Positions 1 to 9,036 of a stretch of 59,604 nucleotides of DNA are shown one piece after another. Where the stretch lies: the NCBI RefSeq assembly GCF_023499215.1, contig NZ_JAKHSK010000030.1:1-59604 (forward strand). The letters run 5' to 3'. The stretch is from Zunongwangia pacifica (GTDB lineage Bacteria > Bacteroidota > Bacteroidia > Flavobacteriales > Flavobacteriaceae). Each line of letters opens with the position of its first letter. Position 1 is the first letter of the stretch. The position numbers and the translations under genes were made by a program. The notes beneath the pieces were generated by a model. That model saw only the letters and a list, made by a program, of their open reading frames with translations. It was not told the origin of the DNA and made no database searches.

Positions 1-13
1 CAATAAATTGCTA

Positions 14-21
14 TAACTTTG
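14..21 (+). promoter_or_regulatory. possible -7 promoter box (TAnnTTTG)
   Basis: The octamer TAACTTTG fits the Bacteroidota -7 consensus TAnnTTTG. The -33 TTG would lie at or beyond the left edge, so it cannot be checked. It would give a leader of about 150 nt for the lipoprotein gene starting at 178. An 8-bp inverted repeat (GGAGCATA at 26-33, TATGCTCC at 80-87) lies just downstream. This is only a motif match. Confidence 0.3.
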
Positions 22-132
22 TCCTGGAGCATAGTAAGTGCATTTTGAAGTTAGATATCTCAAAATTAAGGACTTATTTTATGCTCCTCTTTTTTATTTT
101 TTAGGAAACTCGAGTTAGTTAATAAATTCCTT

Positions 133-177
133 ACGCAACCTTTTACGGTTTTTAGTATCTCATTAAAAACCAATATT
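133..177 (+). promoter_or_regulatory. conserved leader motif, copy A
   Basis: ACGCAACC at 133-140 is followed by a T-rich stretch, TAGTATCT and an A-rich run up to the ATG at 178. The same order (ACGCAACC, T-rich stretch, AGCATCT, A-rich run) precedes the lipoprotein gene at 53360, and a relative precedes 54536. AACC at 137-140 and GGTT at 147-150 could pair as a short hairpin. Function unknown. Confidence 0.5.
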
Positions 178-639
178 ATGAAAAAATATACCTTATTATT
201 TTTAATATGCTTTTTTAGTCTTTTTGCTTGTGGTGATAATGAAAAGGATGAATTAGAAAGTTTACCTTTAATCGCCATTAATAGTGATAAATTAGTTGGA
301 GAGTGGAAGCTTGTAGAATCTAAAGTTAGCCCGGGCGGACAAGTATCATGGTCGCCGGTATCACAAAGTTATACCATAAAATTTTTAGCTGATGCTACTT
401 TTATAAAAAATGACGGTAATTGTGAAACCGGGACTTATCGTGTTGTAGCGCATCCAGAATATGAGGGCAAACAAATGATAGAACTTACTTATTCCTGTGA
501 TCTGGACCAGGCTGTTTATCCCGATAATAAATCATATTGGGGTATAGAGGTTTTAGATGATGAGTATTTGGTTTATCATCCTACTTATAAAGGACCAATA
601 TGTACAGAAGGCTGTTCTTATAAATTTAAGAAACAATAA
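178..639 (+). CDS. small lipocalin-like lipoprotein
   Basis: A 153-residue secreted lipoprotein. Residues 1-17 form a signal peptide with a Lys-rich start and hydrophobic core, and Cys18 in LFACG is the lipobox cysteine. The mature part contains GEWKLVES followed by beta-rich sequence (TIKFLADATF, NCETGTYRV) and cysteines near the end. This resembles the lipocalin-like lipoproteins common in Bacteroidota, which start with a G-x-W motif, but no binding residues can be named. The protein probably sits on the outer membrane or periplasmic face. Its 5' leader (133-177) resembles the leaders of the lipoprotein genes at 53360 and 54536. Function unknown; the lipoprotein call is firm, the fold is inference. 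Confidence 0.8.
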   Translation: MKKYTLLFLICFFSLFACGDNEKDELESLPLIAINSDKLVGEWKLVESKVSPGGQVSWSPVSQSYTIKFLADATFIKNDGNCETGTYRVVAHPEYEGKQMIELTYSCDLDQAVYPDNKSYWGIEVLDDEYLVYHPTYKGPICTEGCSYKFKKQ

Positions 640-703
640 ATTAATTGAGTCACACTGGTCTTCCTAACGCTAATATTGTATTTTGGTCTTTTAAAAGTAC
701 GAT

Positions 704-1477
704 ATGAATTCCAGAGAAGAACAACTAAAGGCCTTCGACAGATTACTTACTATAATGGATGAACTTAGGGAAAAATGTCCCTGGGATCGCAAACAAACCA
801 TGGAAAGTCTTAGGCATTTAACCATAGAAGAAACTTACGAACTTGGTGATGCCATTTTAGATAAAGATACTGATGAAATTAGAAAAGAATTAGGCGATTT
901 ATTGTTGCATCTTGTCTTTTATGCAAAAATAGGAAGTGAGACCAATGATTTTGATATTGCTGATGTTGCCAACGGAATTTGTGAAAAGCTAATTTCCAGA
1001 CATCCGCATATTTATGGGGATGTAAAAGTAGAAAATGTAGAAGACGTTAAAAGGAATTGGGAGAACCTAAAACTAAAGGAGGGAAAGAAAAGCGTTCTAG
1101 AAGGGGTCCCAAGATCTTTACCCGCATTGGTAAAGGCAAGTAGGATTCAGGATAAGGTTGCAGGCGTTGGGTTTGACTGGGAAGAACCGCAGCAGGTGTT
1201 CGAAAAGTTACAGGAAGAGTTAGGCGAACTACAGGAAGAGGTAGATAAAGCTGATAAGGATAAAATGGAGGCCGAATTTGGTGATGTTATGTTCTCTATG
1301 ATCAATTACGCACGCTTTCTAAAAATTAATCCTGAAAACGCCTTAGAACGGACCAATAAGAAATTTATAAACCGTTTTAGATATCTTGAAGAAAAGGCTG
1401 CTGAAAATAATACCGCATTAAAAGATATGAGCCTTGCTGAAATGGATGTTTATTGGATTGAAGCAAAGAAGTTATAG
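704..1477 (+). CDS. mazG: nucleoside triphosphate pyrophosphohydrolase MazG
   Basis: A 257-residue protein with two MazG domains. It hydrolyses non-canonical or excess nucleoside triphosphates to monophosphate and pyrophosphate. The first domain carries EETYE (residues 42-46) and a KELGDLLLHLVFY helix; the second has EELGELQEEV (171-180) and EFGDVMFSMINYARF around 191-205. These ExxE and ExxD sets bind magnesium in the family. Length matches the usual two-domain form of about 260 residues. It precedes lgt on the same strand with 28 bp between, so the two are probably co-transcribed, although no functional link is known. Confidence 0.95.
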   Translation: MNSREEQLKAFDRLLTIMDELREKCPWDRKQTMESLRHLTIEETYELGDAILDKDTDEIRKELGDLLLHLVFYAKIGSETNDFDIADVANGICEKLISRHPHIYGDVKVENVEDVKRNWENLKLKEGKKSVLEGVPRSLPALVKASRIQDKVAGVGFDWEEPQQVFEKLQEELGELQEEVDKADKDKMEAEFGDVMFSMINYARFLKINPENALERTNKKFINRFRYLEEKAAENNTALKDMSLAEMDVYWIEAKKL

Positions 1478-1505
1478 GGTATTTAATGATCAATATTAGA
1501 TAATC

Positions 1506-2336
1506 GTGAAGGATGCTATTTTTTATTGGGATGTAGATCCCGTCTTGTTTTGGATCACAGCTACTTTTCCGTTGAAGTATTACGGTTTATTATTTGTAAC
1601 CGGGCTGATGCTTGGTTATTTAATCGTTAGAAATATCTATAAAAAAGAGAATATTCCCGTTGAAAATCTAGATAGTTTGTTATCCTATATTATATTGGGA
1701 ACCGTAATAGGGGCAAGATTAGGCCATTGTTTATTTTACCAGCCAGACTATTTCTTTTCGCATCCTTTAGAAATGTTCCTTCCTATACAGAAGATTGAGG
1801 GGAGTTATCAATTTGTGGGGTATCAGGGATTGGCCAGTCACGGTGGTGCTTTGGGTGTTTTTATAGTAATTGTACTGTATTGCCGAAAATATAAAGTAAA
1901 GCTATTATGGATACTGGACAAGGTCGCTTTAGGAACGCCGGTAACCGGTGCTTTTATTCGATTAGGGAATTTTATGAATTCTGAAATTTATGGAAAACCT
2001 ACTAATGGCAATTGGGGAGTGGTATTTGTTAGGGATGATATGATTCCCAGACATCCAACACAACTTTATGAGGCTTTTGCTTATTTACTGATTTTTGTAG
2101 TTTTATACGTTATTTATACTAAAATGAAAGTTAGAAATGGGCAGATTTTTGGCCTATTCTTAATTTTATTATTTCTTAGCAGATTTTTCATTGAATTTTT
2201 TAAAGAAAATCAGGTAGCATTCGAAAGTAATATGGCTTTAAATATGGGGCAGTGGTTAAGTATTCCATTTATAATTGCTGGTAGCCTTATTATATTTTTA
2301 AGTAAAAGAAAGCATACAAACCTGCAAATCTTTTAG
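1506..2336 (+). CDS. lgt: prolipoprotein diacylglyceryl transferase
   Basis: Inner-membrane enzyme that transfers diacylglycerol from phosphatidylglycerol to the lipobox cysteine of prolipoproteins, the first step of lipoprotein maturation. The 276-residue sequence has about seven hydrophobic segments. Family signatures are visible: GARLGHCLFY (69-78), the HGG motif around His112, and RLGNFMNSEIYG (152-163) with the conserved Arg, Asn and Glu. The chosen start is GTG, which keeps the N-terminal part expected for Lgt; no ATG fits upstream. The many lipoproteins in this window are its likely substrates. A bidirectional terminator follows. Confidence 0.95.
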   Translation: MKDAIFYWDVDPVLFWITATFPLKYYGLLFVTGLMLGYLIVRNIYKKENIPVENLDSLLSYIILGTVIGARLGHCLFYQPDYFFSHPLEMFLPIQKIEGSYQFVGYQGLASHGGALGVFIVIVLYCRKYKVKLLWILDKVALGTPVTGAFIRLGNFMNSEIYGKPTNGNWGVVFVRDDMIPRHPTQLYEAFAYLLIFVVLYVIYTKMKVRNGQIFGLFLILLFLSRFFIEFFKENQVAFESNMALNMGQWLSIPFIIAGSLIIFLSKRKHTNLQIF

Positions 2337-2480
2337 GCCTTTATTATAGATTTAATTATCCCGTGTTAGTTCCTTTAGATTTTGGAGTTGGGAGATCTAA
2401 ATTATATATAAAGTGATTTAAGATTTAAACCTCTAAAGACTGTTCTTATATTCTTGCTTTTCAATATTTAAGAAAATAAA

Positions 2481-2513
2481 AAACCATCGGTAATTATTAC
2501 CGACGGTTTTTTA
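2481..2513. terminator. bidirectional terminator between lgt and the DUF349 gene
   Basis: An inverted repeat (AACCATCGGTAAT paired with ATTACCGACGGTT, one mismatch) is flanked by A-rich sequence on the left and a T run on the right. It can end transcription both of lgt (plus) and of the convergent DUF349 gene (minus). Confidence 0.8.
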
Positions 2514-2533
2514 TTCTGTATGCTATCCAAATA

Positions 2534-4636
2534 CTAGTAAAGTGATTTTACTTTCTTTAGTTTTTCTCGCCAAACTTTTAGCTGAGCTTTGTGATTATCA
2601 ATGTTTTTATGTACTTCCTGCACCAGTGGATTATCATCATCTACATTAGAGAAGAATTGTAAGTTGTTCTCTAATTGGCGAATTTCAGCCTGTGTTTCTT
2701 CAATTTTCTTAGAAAGGAAAAAGTGTTCATTTCTAATCTTATTGTCATCATCGGCGTCATTAAGTGCCTGGATTTTATTTTCGTATTTCAGCATTTCTGC
2801 TTTTGTACGATTTATATCTAGTTTTTTAAATAATTGATCTAAGGCCTTATTGAATTTTCCTTCAATAAATCGCTTGTTAAACGGAACTCTTCCCAAAGTT
2901 TTCCATTCAGCAATAAAAGATTTGATGGTTTTAAGATCCTCTTCTTTGTTGCCCGAATGATCGAATGATCGTATTTTATCCAGAAGCTCTTTTTTGTTAC
3001 CAAAAGATTCCATTTCTTCTTTATTCTCTTCACTTCGGTTTTCGTGAACGCGATCAAAATAATAATTGCAGGCGGCCTTAAACTGTTTCCAAACCTTATC
3101 ACTATCCTTTCTTGGAACATGCCCGATTTTTTTCCAGTCAGCCTGGATTTTTTTCATCAGTGGTGTGATGGTTTTAAAATCATCACTGTCCTTATTATCT
3201 TCAGCAATCTGGATTAGTTCTTTTTTCTTTTCCAGATTATCGTATTGCTGTTTTTTAAGATTCTTATAAAACGAATTTTTCTTACGGTTAAAACGTCTTA
3301 CGGTCTCCTTAAAATCAGCCCAGGTTTCTTCGTTTTTACTTTTTGGTACTTTACCGGCTTTAAAGAATTCTTCGCGAAGCGCTTCAATTTCTTTAATTTT
3401 TTGCTGCCATTTATTATGACTACTTAAATCATGATCGGCTATTTCTCGGATCTTTTCGATAATTTGCTGCTTATTTTCCCAGTTTTTCTCGAATTCTTTA
3501 TCCAGATTTTCAAAATATTCCTGACGGCGATCATGGACTACTTTGGTGGCATTGCTAAAGCGTTCCCATATTTCTTCACGGTATTCTTTAGCGACAGGCC
3601 CCAACTCTTCTTTCCACATCTTATGAAGCATTTGCAGCTCTCTAAAGGCACGGTTAATGTCCTGTTCCTGTGCTAACTCCTCAGCACGATCAATAACCTT
3701 AAGTTTTTGATCTAAATTGTGCTTAAAGTCCATATCCCTAAATTCACGATTTAGGTGAAGAAAATCATAAAAATTCTCTACGTGATGGTGATAAGTATTC
3801 CATACATTGTTGTATTTATCACGAGGAATCGGGCCGGCAGTACGCCATTTATCCTGAATATCTTTAAAGTGATTATATGTAGTATTGATGTTTTCCTCAA
3901 CATCAAGTAAGCCTTTTAATTCTTCAATGATTTCAAGACGTTTACTAAGATTCGCGTTAAGATCCTGTTTTAACTGCTGGTAATATTTATTTCGTTTTTC
4001 ACGATAATCAAAATACAGCGAATTAAAACGGTTTTTAAGCGGGGTAGAGTAGTGGAAGTCGATAATATTACCACCATCGGCAAGGAAATCTTCTTTCTTT
4101 TCCTCTAATTCTTCATCGAATTTAGCATTAAATTCGGTTCTAATTTCGATTACGTGCTCTTTTATCGCCTGTATTTTTTCATTCTTTAGCAATCGTTCTA
4201 ACTCATCGGTTAGTTGCTCTTTGCTCATCGAATGATAATCTTTTTTAGGAATGGTGTGGCGCTCGGTAGCGCTTTCATCCTCACTATCCTCGGCAAGAGA
4301 ATCATCTACTCCTTTTTTATGCTCTTCGATCATGGCATCTTCATGATCGTCTTCATCGTCTTCTTTAATATCTTCGGTACCGTCAGCATTTGCCTTTTTG
4401 TGATCTTCGGTATCCTGAACAAAAGTAGATTCGGCTACCATAGCTTCTTCAAGCTCGTTAGCTGTAGCTTTTGGATGCTCAACCTCTTCCGAAAAAGATT
4501 CCTCTACCTTCTTTTCTTCTGTTGTACTTTCTGAAGAGGTATCCTGCTGCTGAGTGGTTTCAGTAGTTTCAGGAGTCTCTTTTTTGGAAAGTTCTTCTTT
4601 CTTGTTTTCGTTATCTGATTGAGACATATCTTTCAA
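2534..4636 (-). CDS. DUF349 domain-containing protein
   Basis: A 700-residue, highly charged, probably cytoplasmic protein. Residues 1-130 are acidic and low-complexity (runs of E, D, K, T, S). The rest consists of repeated helical units of the DUF349 type, each with a W-x-x-x-G-x-(V/I)-(P)-(K/R) core; examples are KWRTAGPIPRDKYN, WKEELGPVAKEYRE, FFKAGKVPKSKNE, WKKIGHVPRKDSD and WKTLGRVPFNKRF. That gives about five or more repeats. The C-terminus is a predicted coiled coil. The family is widespread in Bacteroidota; its molecular role is not known to me. It lies downstream of aroE (108 bp gap) and may end that transcription unit. Confidence 0.9.
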   Translation of the reverse strand: MKDMSQSDNENKKEELSKKETPETTETTQQQDTSSESTTEEKKVEESFSEEVEHPKATANELEEAMVAESTFVQDTEDHKKANADGTEDIKEDDEDDHEDAMIEEHKKGVDDSLAEDSEDESATERHTIPKKDYHSMSKEQLTDELERLLKNEKIQAIKEHVIEIRTEFNAKFDEELEEKKEDFLADGGNIIDFHYSTPLKNRFNSLYFDYREKRNKYYQQLKQDLNANLSKRLEIIEELKGLLDVEENINTTYNHFKDIQDKWRTAGPIPRDKYNNVWNTYHHHVENFYDFLHLNREFRDMDFKHNLDQKLKVIDRAEELAQEQDINRAFRELQMLHKMWKEELGPVAKEYREEIWERFSNATKVVHDRRQEYFENLDKEFEKNWENKQQIIEKIREIADHDLSSHNKWQQKIKEIEALREEFFKAGKVPKSKNEETWADFKETVRRFNRKKNSFYKNLKKQQYDNLEKKKELIQIAEDNKDSDDFKTITPLMKKIQADWKKIGHVPRKDSDKVWKQFKAACNYYFDRVHENRSEENKEEMESFGNKKELLDKIRSFDHSGNKEEDLKTIKSFIAEWKTLGRVPFNKRFIEGKFNKALDQLFKKLDINRTKAEMLKYENKIQALNDADDDNKIRNEHFFLSKKIEETQAEIRQLENNLQFFSNVDDDNPLVQEVHKNIDNHKAQLKVWREKLKKVKSLY

Positions 4637-4744
4637 TGTTAAAGTTCTGTATGTTTAATAAAGCTGAAAGATAACAACTACACGAAAATTGGGCAAGCAA
4701 ACCAAATCTTTTATGATAAAATAACCGCGAAAATCCTCAAATTT

Positions 4745-5476
4745 TTAAGAATTCCATATTGCCCAGGCTGCTTCGGCCTGTAATTCGAGCATTTTATGGC
4801 CATTTACAGCGGTAGCCCCCTCTTTCTTACTGTTACTCATAAATTTTGTTTCGGCAGGATTATAAATCAAATCGAAAACAAGATGGTTTTTCGTCATAAA
4901 GTGATAAGGAATATCCGGGCAGTTATCGATGTTTGGGAATGTTCCCAATGGCGTAGTATTAACGATCAGAGAATATTTAAGGATAATTTCTTCGTTTAGG
5001 TTGGTATAAGCATATTGTTCCTGAAGCGGATTTCTGGAAACGAATTTGTATGAAATCCCCATGGTTTTTAAAGCGTATGCAACTGCTTTTGATGCGCCAC
5101 CCGTGCCCAAAATCAGTGCATGCGTGTGCTGAGGCCTAAGATGAGGTTTTAAAGAATCCCTAAAACCTATAAAATCGGTATTATGACCAATTAATTTTCC
5201 GCCGTTTTCAAACTTGATCACGTTTACAGCTTCAATTTCTTTAGCATCTTCAGAGAGATCATCCAAAAACTTCATCACTTCCAGCTTATAAGGAATCGTA
5301 ACATTCATTCCTGAAAGTGTAGGATTTTTAGTAATTACCAGTGGGAAATCGGTAATTTCAGGAATATCAAAATTGACATATTCAGCATCAATTTTTTCTT
5401 TTTCAAATTTCTCGTTGAAATATTTTCTTGAAAATGAATAGGCTATGTTTTTACCTAACAGTCCGAATTTCTTCAT
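4745..5476 (-). CDS. aroE: shikimate dehydrogenase
   Basis: Reduces 3-dehydroshikimate to shikimate with NADPH in aromatic amino-acid synthesis. The 243-residue length is slightly short for AroE. The N-terminal domain has SGMNVTIPYK with the catalytic Lys near residue 64, and GHNTDFIGF with the partner Asp near 101. The C-terminal domain has the nucleotide loop LGTGGASKA. The final segment NGHKMLELQAEAAW is the usual AroE C-terminal signature. It lies 63 bp downstream of a DUF368 pair, in a probable minus-strand unit TPR-DUF368-DUF368-aroE. Confidence 0.95.
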   Translation of the reverse strand: MKKFGLLGKNIAYSFSRKYFNEKFEKEKIDAEYVNFDIPEITDFPLVITKNPTLSGMNVTIPYKLEVMKFLDDLSEDAKEIEAVNVIKFENGGKLIGHNTDFIGFRDSLKPHLRPQHTHALILGTGGASKAVAYALKTMGISYKFVSRNPLQEQYAYTNLNEEIILKYSLIVNTTPLGTFPNIDNCPDIPYHFMTKNHLVFDLIYNPAETKFMSNSKKEGATAVNGHKMLELQAEAAWAIWNS

Positions 5477-5539
5477 TTTTTGGTTGCTTTTGAATCTCTA
5501 TTTACTGATCTTTTTCTCAAAAAACATTGTGTAGAGCTC

Positions 5540-6577
5540 TTACTTTGGCACTCTGGCTTTCTTTTTTGCATGTTCTTTTTTCTCGTAGAATGCAAGTCCC
5601 AGGACAATAAAAATACCTACCAGAATAAAGAATATGGCCAGGTAAGTTTCGCTATTTGTAAAGTCGGGAAAAAATCTATTGTAATTATCTATAATTTTAT
5701 CACCGTGGCTATCCAATAATAAATTACCAGCCGTATCGGTTTTATATGTTTTGATTTTCCAGGGCCAGACAACGCCCAAAGAACCAGTAATAAAGCCAAT
5801 GATGGTTGCAAAGGTGTCTTTCTTATAATGCTTTAATACAAACCCTAGCAAATGCGAAAGGGAAACCAAGCCTGCCAGGGATCCCAAAGCGAAAACGATC
5901 ATCACCTGTAGCAAATGCATCCTTGATGGGTTAGCAGTAAAACTAAAGTCCAGACTAAGAATATCGGCTAAGGTATCGTACAATGCGTTAACCGAATCTA
6001 CCAGTAATAACACATAGTTTCCTAGTAAAATAAGGATAAAAGACCCGCTTAATCCCGGTAATGTCATACCCGAGACACCAATTATTCCGCAGAAGAAAAC
6101 AAACCATAAATTATCATTTTCGCGTGCAGGCTCTAACATGCTTATGGCAACGCCAAAAGCAATCCCTAAACTAACAAATAATATACTGCGGCGGCTCCAT
6201 TCATCAAAATCTTTACTGATGTAATAAATCGAGCCAATAATCATCCCAAAGAAAGCTGACCAAACGTAAAGTTCGTAATGAACGATGAGATAATCTAAAA
6301 TTTTGGAAATGCTGAAGTAACTAATAAGCATCCCCAAAATAAGTAGGCCTAAAAACTTCCCATTTATATAATGATAAAGACTGCGAAAACGGCCGGCAAT
6401 TAAAAGTTTACCAGCCTTAAGGTTTATCTTTTGTAATGAATAAATAAATTCTTCGTAAAAACCGGCAACAAAAGCCACAACACCACCAGAAACCCCAGGA
6501 ACTTTATTGGCAGCTCCCATGGCTAATCCTTTTAATACAAGGAATAATTTATCTGTTAATGTTCTAGTTTGTTGCAT
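5540..6577 (-). CDS. DUF368 membrane protein (second of a tandem pair)
   Basis: A 345-residue polytopic membrane protein. The N-terminal motif GLAMGAANKVPGVSGGVVAFVAGFYEEF and the mid-protein GMTLPGLSGSFILILLGNY are the duplicated P-G-x-S-G signatures of DUF368. The family has been linked to transport of polyprenyl-phosphate carriers; I treat that as known for some members and not shown here. It overlaps the upstream DUF368 gene by 14 bp, implying translational coupling. The two proteins are clearly paralogous, so they may form a heteromer or act separately. Confidence 0.9.
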   Translation of the reverse strand: MQQTRTLTDKLFLVLKGLAMGAANKVPGVSGGVVAFVAGFYEEFIYSLQKINLKAGKLLIAGRFRSLYHYINGKFLGLLILGMLISYFSISKILDYLIVHYELYVWSAFFGMIIGSIYYISKDFDEWSRRSILFVSLGIAFGVAISMLEPARENDNLWFVFFCGIIGVSGMTLPGLSGSFILILLGNYVLLLVDSVNALYDTLADILSLDFSFTANPSRMHLLQVMIVFALGSLAGLVSLSHLLGFVLKHYKKDTFATIIGFITGSLGVVWPWKIKTYKTDTAGNLLLDSHGDKIIDNYNRFFPDFTNSETYLAIFFILVGIFIVLGLAFYEKKEHAKKKARVPK

Positions 6578-7502
6578 TAGATTCTTCGGATTGGTTGCCT
6601 GCTAAGCTTTCCAGAAGAAAAATGAGTCCGAATCCTGCTAACATCAGGACTACTGAAAATAATAATTGAGAATCGCCCTCAAAATTCCACGGTAAAACAG
6701 AAGTTTCATTAATCACAATTTCTTTATCCTCAAATCTGGCGACTTCCAATACCTTTTTCCAGGGCCATATTTTATTTAGTGAGCCTGCAATAAAACCAGT
6801 TAAGACGGCTAGAGTAATACTGGTATAATGGGTAAAAAGCCACTTTAGAATTTTGGAAAAGCTAAGTAACCCAAAAATAGCACCAGCACCAACGATAGCC
6901 AGAGTTTTAATATCGAAGTTGTGGGCAGCTTCGGTTACGGGGCGATAGGCCCCCAGTAATACCAGGATAAACGCTCCTGAAATTCCGGGCAGGATCATCG
7001 CGCAAACGGCAATAGCTCCGGCAATAAACATAAAAACGCTACTCTCTGAACTTCCCATAGGTGGCAGAGATGTAACATAAAGCGCTACCGCAGCCCCAAG
7101 AATTAGTGCGATAACAATTTTAAAATTCCATTTTGGGATTTGTTTAGCAACATACCAGATACTTGCCAGCACCAATCCAAAAAAGAATGACCAGATTAAT
7201 ACAGGGTGGTTTTGTAGCAAATAATTTGCCAGTCGCATTAGTGTGAATAAACTAATAAGGATTCCTAGCAACAGCGAAACGATAAAACCGCCATTTAATT
7301 GAAGCCACATTGCTTTAAAGCCTTCTGTTTTCCAGGTTTTTAAAAGAGAAAGATCGATACCACTAATGGTAGAGATCAATTCTTCGTAAATTCCTGAAAT
7401 AAAAGCGATGGTTCCTCCCGATACTCCAGGGACAACATCTGCGGCTCCCATAGCCATACCTTTTAAAGTAATGCTTAGGTATTCTCGTAAGCTTCTTTGC
7501 AT
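6564..7502 (-). CDS. DUF368 membrane protein (first of a tandem pair)
   Basis: A 312-residue polytopic membrane protein. The motifs GMAMGAADVVPGVSGGTIAFISGIYEE near the N-terminus and AMILPGISGAFILVLLGAY in the middle match DUF368, with the same two P-G-x-S-G signatures as its downstream neighbour. About eight hydrophobic segments can be seen. The start MQRSLREYLSITLK places a short basic helix before the first motif. It lies 37 bp after the TPR protein gene and overlaps the second DUF368 gene by 14 bp. The duplication is probably old, because the sequences differ throughout while the motifs are kept. Confidence 0.9.
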   Translation of the reverse strand: MQRSLREYLSITLKGMAMGAADVVPGVSGGTIAFISGIYEELISTISGIDLSLLKTWKTEGFKAMWLQLNGGFIVSLLLGILISLFTLMRLANYLLQNHPVLIWSFFFGLVLASIWYVAKQIPKWNFKIVIALILGAAVALYVTSLPPMGSSESSVFMFIAGAIAVCAMILPGISGAFILVLLGAYRPVTEAAHNFDIKTLAIVGAGAIFGLLSFSKILKWLFTHYTSITLAVLTGFIAGSLNKIWPWKKVLEVARFEDKEIVINETSVLPWNFEGDSQLLFSVVLMLAGFGLIFLLESLAGNQSEESNATN

Positions 7503-7539
7503 ATCCTAAAAATTAGATTCGCCCAAAGTTAGGAAATTA

Positions 7540-8943
7540 CTATGAAGCCTTTTGATAAGAATCTATTAATTGTTTAACGCTTTTTCTTTTAAAGATTTCA
7601 GGGAAAAGTTCTTCGATGATAATATAATATTCAGCATCAGCTTTTAAACCGTTTTCCAGGTGTTTATAGGCAAGATCGGCTTTATTCAGCATAAAATATA
7701 GCCCGCTTAGTCGATATTCAATTTCAGCAATACCAGGATAAAATTCATTAGCCTGCAACAAATTTTGCACGGCAGTTTCCCATTCTGCAAGGTTAATTAA
7801 GATATCACAACGTCTAATCCAGGTTTCTAATTCGTAATTTCCAAGATCTAAAGTTTTACGATAGCCACGTTCGGCTTCCCGGTCTAAATTTAAACGGTTA
7901 TTGATTTTTGCGTAACGTTTCCAATACAGCACATTTTCTTCATCGATATTGATTGCTTTGTTGATATAGTAGAGCGCTTTTTTAAAATTTTTCTTCTTGA
8001 TATAAAAATCGGTGATTGCGATCCAGCCTTTATCTAAAAGTGGATCTTCATGAACCGTTTTTTCATAATTTGAAAGTGCCAGTTTATCATTACCCAGTTT
8101 TTCAAAACATTTACCAATTCGCAAATAGGCGAAAGAAGTAGGGTCGTCTAGTTCTAAAGTAACATTATAGTTTTCTATAGCCTCTACATAACGTTCCAGT
8201 TTTTCCAGTACTTTTCCTTTTTCTAAATAAGCACCTATAAAATATTCGTCGCTAATAATGGCAAAATCAAAAGCGGCTAAAGCTTTTTTGTAGTCTTTTA
8301 AATCAAAATATTGTTTTCCTACTTGATGCCATGCTACCTCGCAATATGGGTTTTTATCCAGGTACATATTAAGGTACTCTATAGCTTCTTCTTTTTCACC
8401 AAGAAAATCGAAGCAATACATTACATTGTATAGGGCAGAATAATCTTCTTCATCGGCTTCAAGACAATTCATAAAATTGATCTTGGCATTTTCAAAATCT
8501 TCAAGAAAAAGGTATTCCATGCCAATCATCGAGTAGATCTCAGCCGCTTCATCGGTAACCTCTAAAGCCAGTTCTAAAACGTTGATGGCCTTGTGATGTT
8601 CATCTCGCTTAGAAAAGATTTGTGCTTTTTGGATATACACTTCTTCGTTATTGGCTTCCAGATCCTGTACTTCGGCCAATAGACCATCGGCAAGATCTAG
8701 TTTGTCTTCAAAAACAAGAATTTCAACTTTAAGAAGTTTAAGGTTGATTGATGATGGATGCTGGGAAAGACCTAATTTAACGGCCTTTTTAGCAAGATTT
8801 ATCTTTCCGATTTCTAAATAATGATGAATAATGTTTTCGAATTCGTTAGAATCAAAGAATAAAACATCATTGGTCTTAAGCATAGATTCGAAACGGGAAA
8901 GTGAGAAATTGTTATCTTCGTTATGACTTAACTGCATAAGCAA
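7540..8943 (-). CDS. tetratricopeptide repeat protein
   Basis: A 467-residue protein made of helical TPR repeats. Typical repeat cores are visible, for example AEIYSMIGMEYLFLEDFENA, CEVAWHQVGKQYFDLKDYKKA, FAYLRIGKCFEKLGNDKLA and VLYWKRYAKINNRLNLDREA, giving about ten units. No signal peptide is evident, so it is probably cytoplasmic. TPR arrays usually bind other proteins; the partner is unknown. It heads the minus-strand run of DUF368-DUF368-aroE. The alternative start one codon later (MQL) cannot be excluded. Confidence 0.9.
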   Translation of the reverse strand: MLMQLSHNEDNNFSLSRFESMLKTNDVLFFDSNEFENIIHHYLEIGKINLAKKAVKLGLSQHPSSINLKLLKVEILVFEDKLDLADGLLAEVQDLEANNEEVYIQKAQIFSKRDEHHKAINVLELALEVTDEAAEIYSMIGMEYLFLEDFENAKINFMNCLEADEEDYSALYNVMYCFDFLGEKEEAIEYLNMYLDKNPYCEVAWHQVGKQYFDLKDYKKALAAFDFAIISDEYFIGAYLEKGKVLEKLERYVEAIENYNVTLELDDPTSFAYLRIGKCFEKLGNDKLALSNYEKTVHEDPLLDKGWIAITDFYIKKKNFKKALYYINKAINIDEENVLYWKRYAKINNRLNLDREAERGYRKTLDLGNYELETWIRRCDILINLAEWETAVQNLLQANEFYPGIAEIEYRLSGLYFMLNKADLAYKHLENGLKADAEYYIIIEELFPEIFKRKSVKQLIDSYQKAS

Positions 8944-9036
8944 GTTGTTACTGGATTCCTACTTTACTAAAGTTAAAAAACGATTTAACCGAGTATCGCA
9001 GATGCTTTAATTGTTGTTAACAAAGTAATCAACAAC

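Noticed and set aside
4214-4534. 106-codon open frame opposite the DUF349 gene
   Set aside because: It mirrors the acidic low-complexity coding region; its hydrophobic product is a product of antisense codons with no family match.
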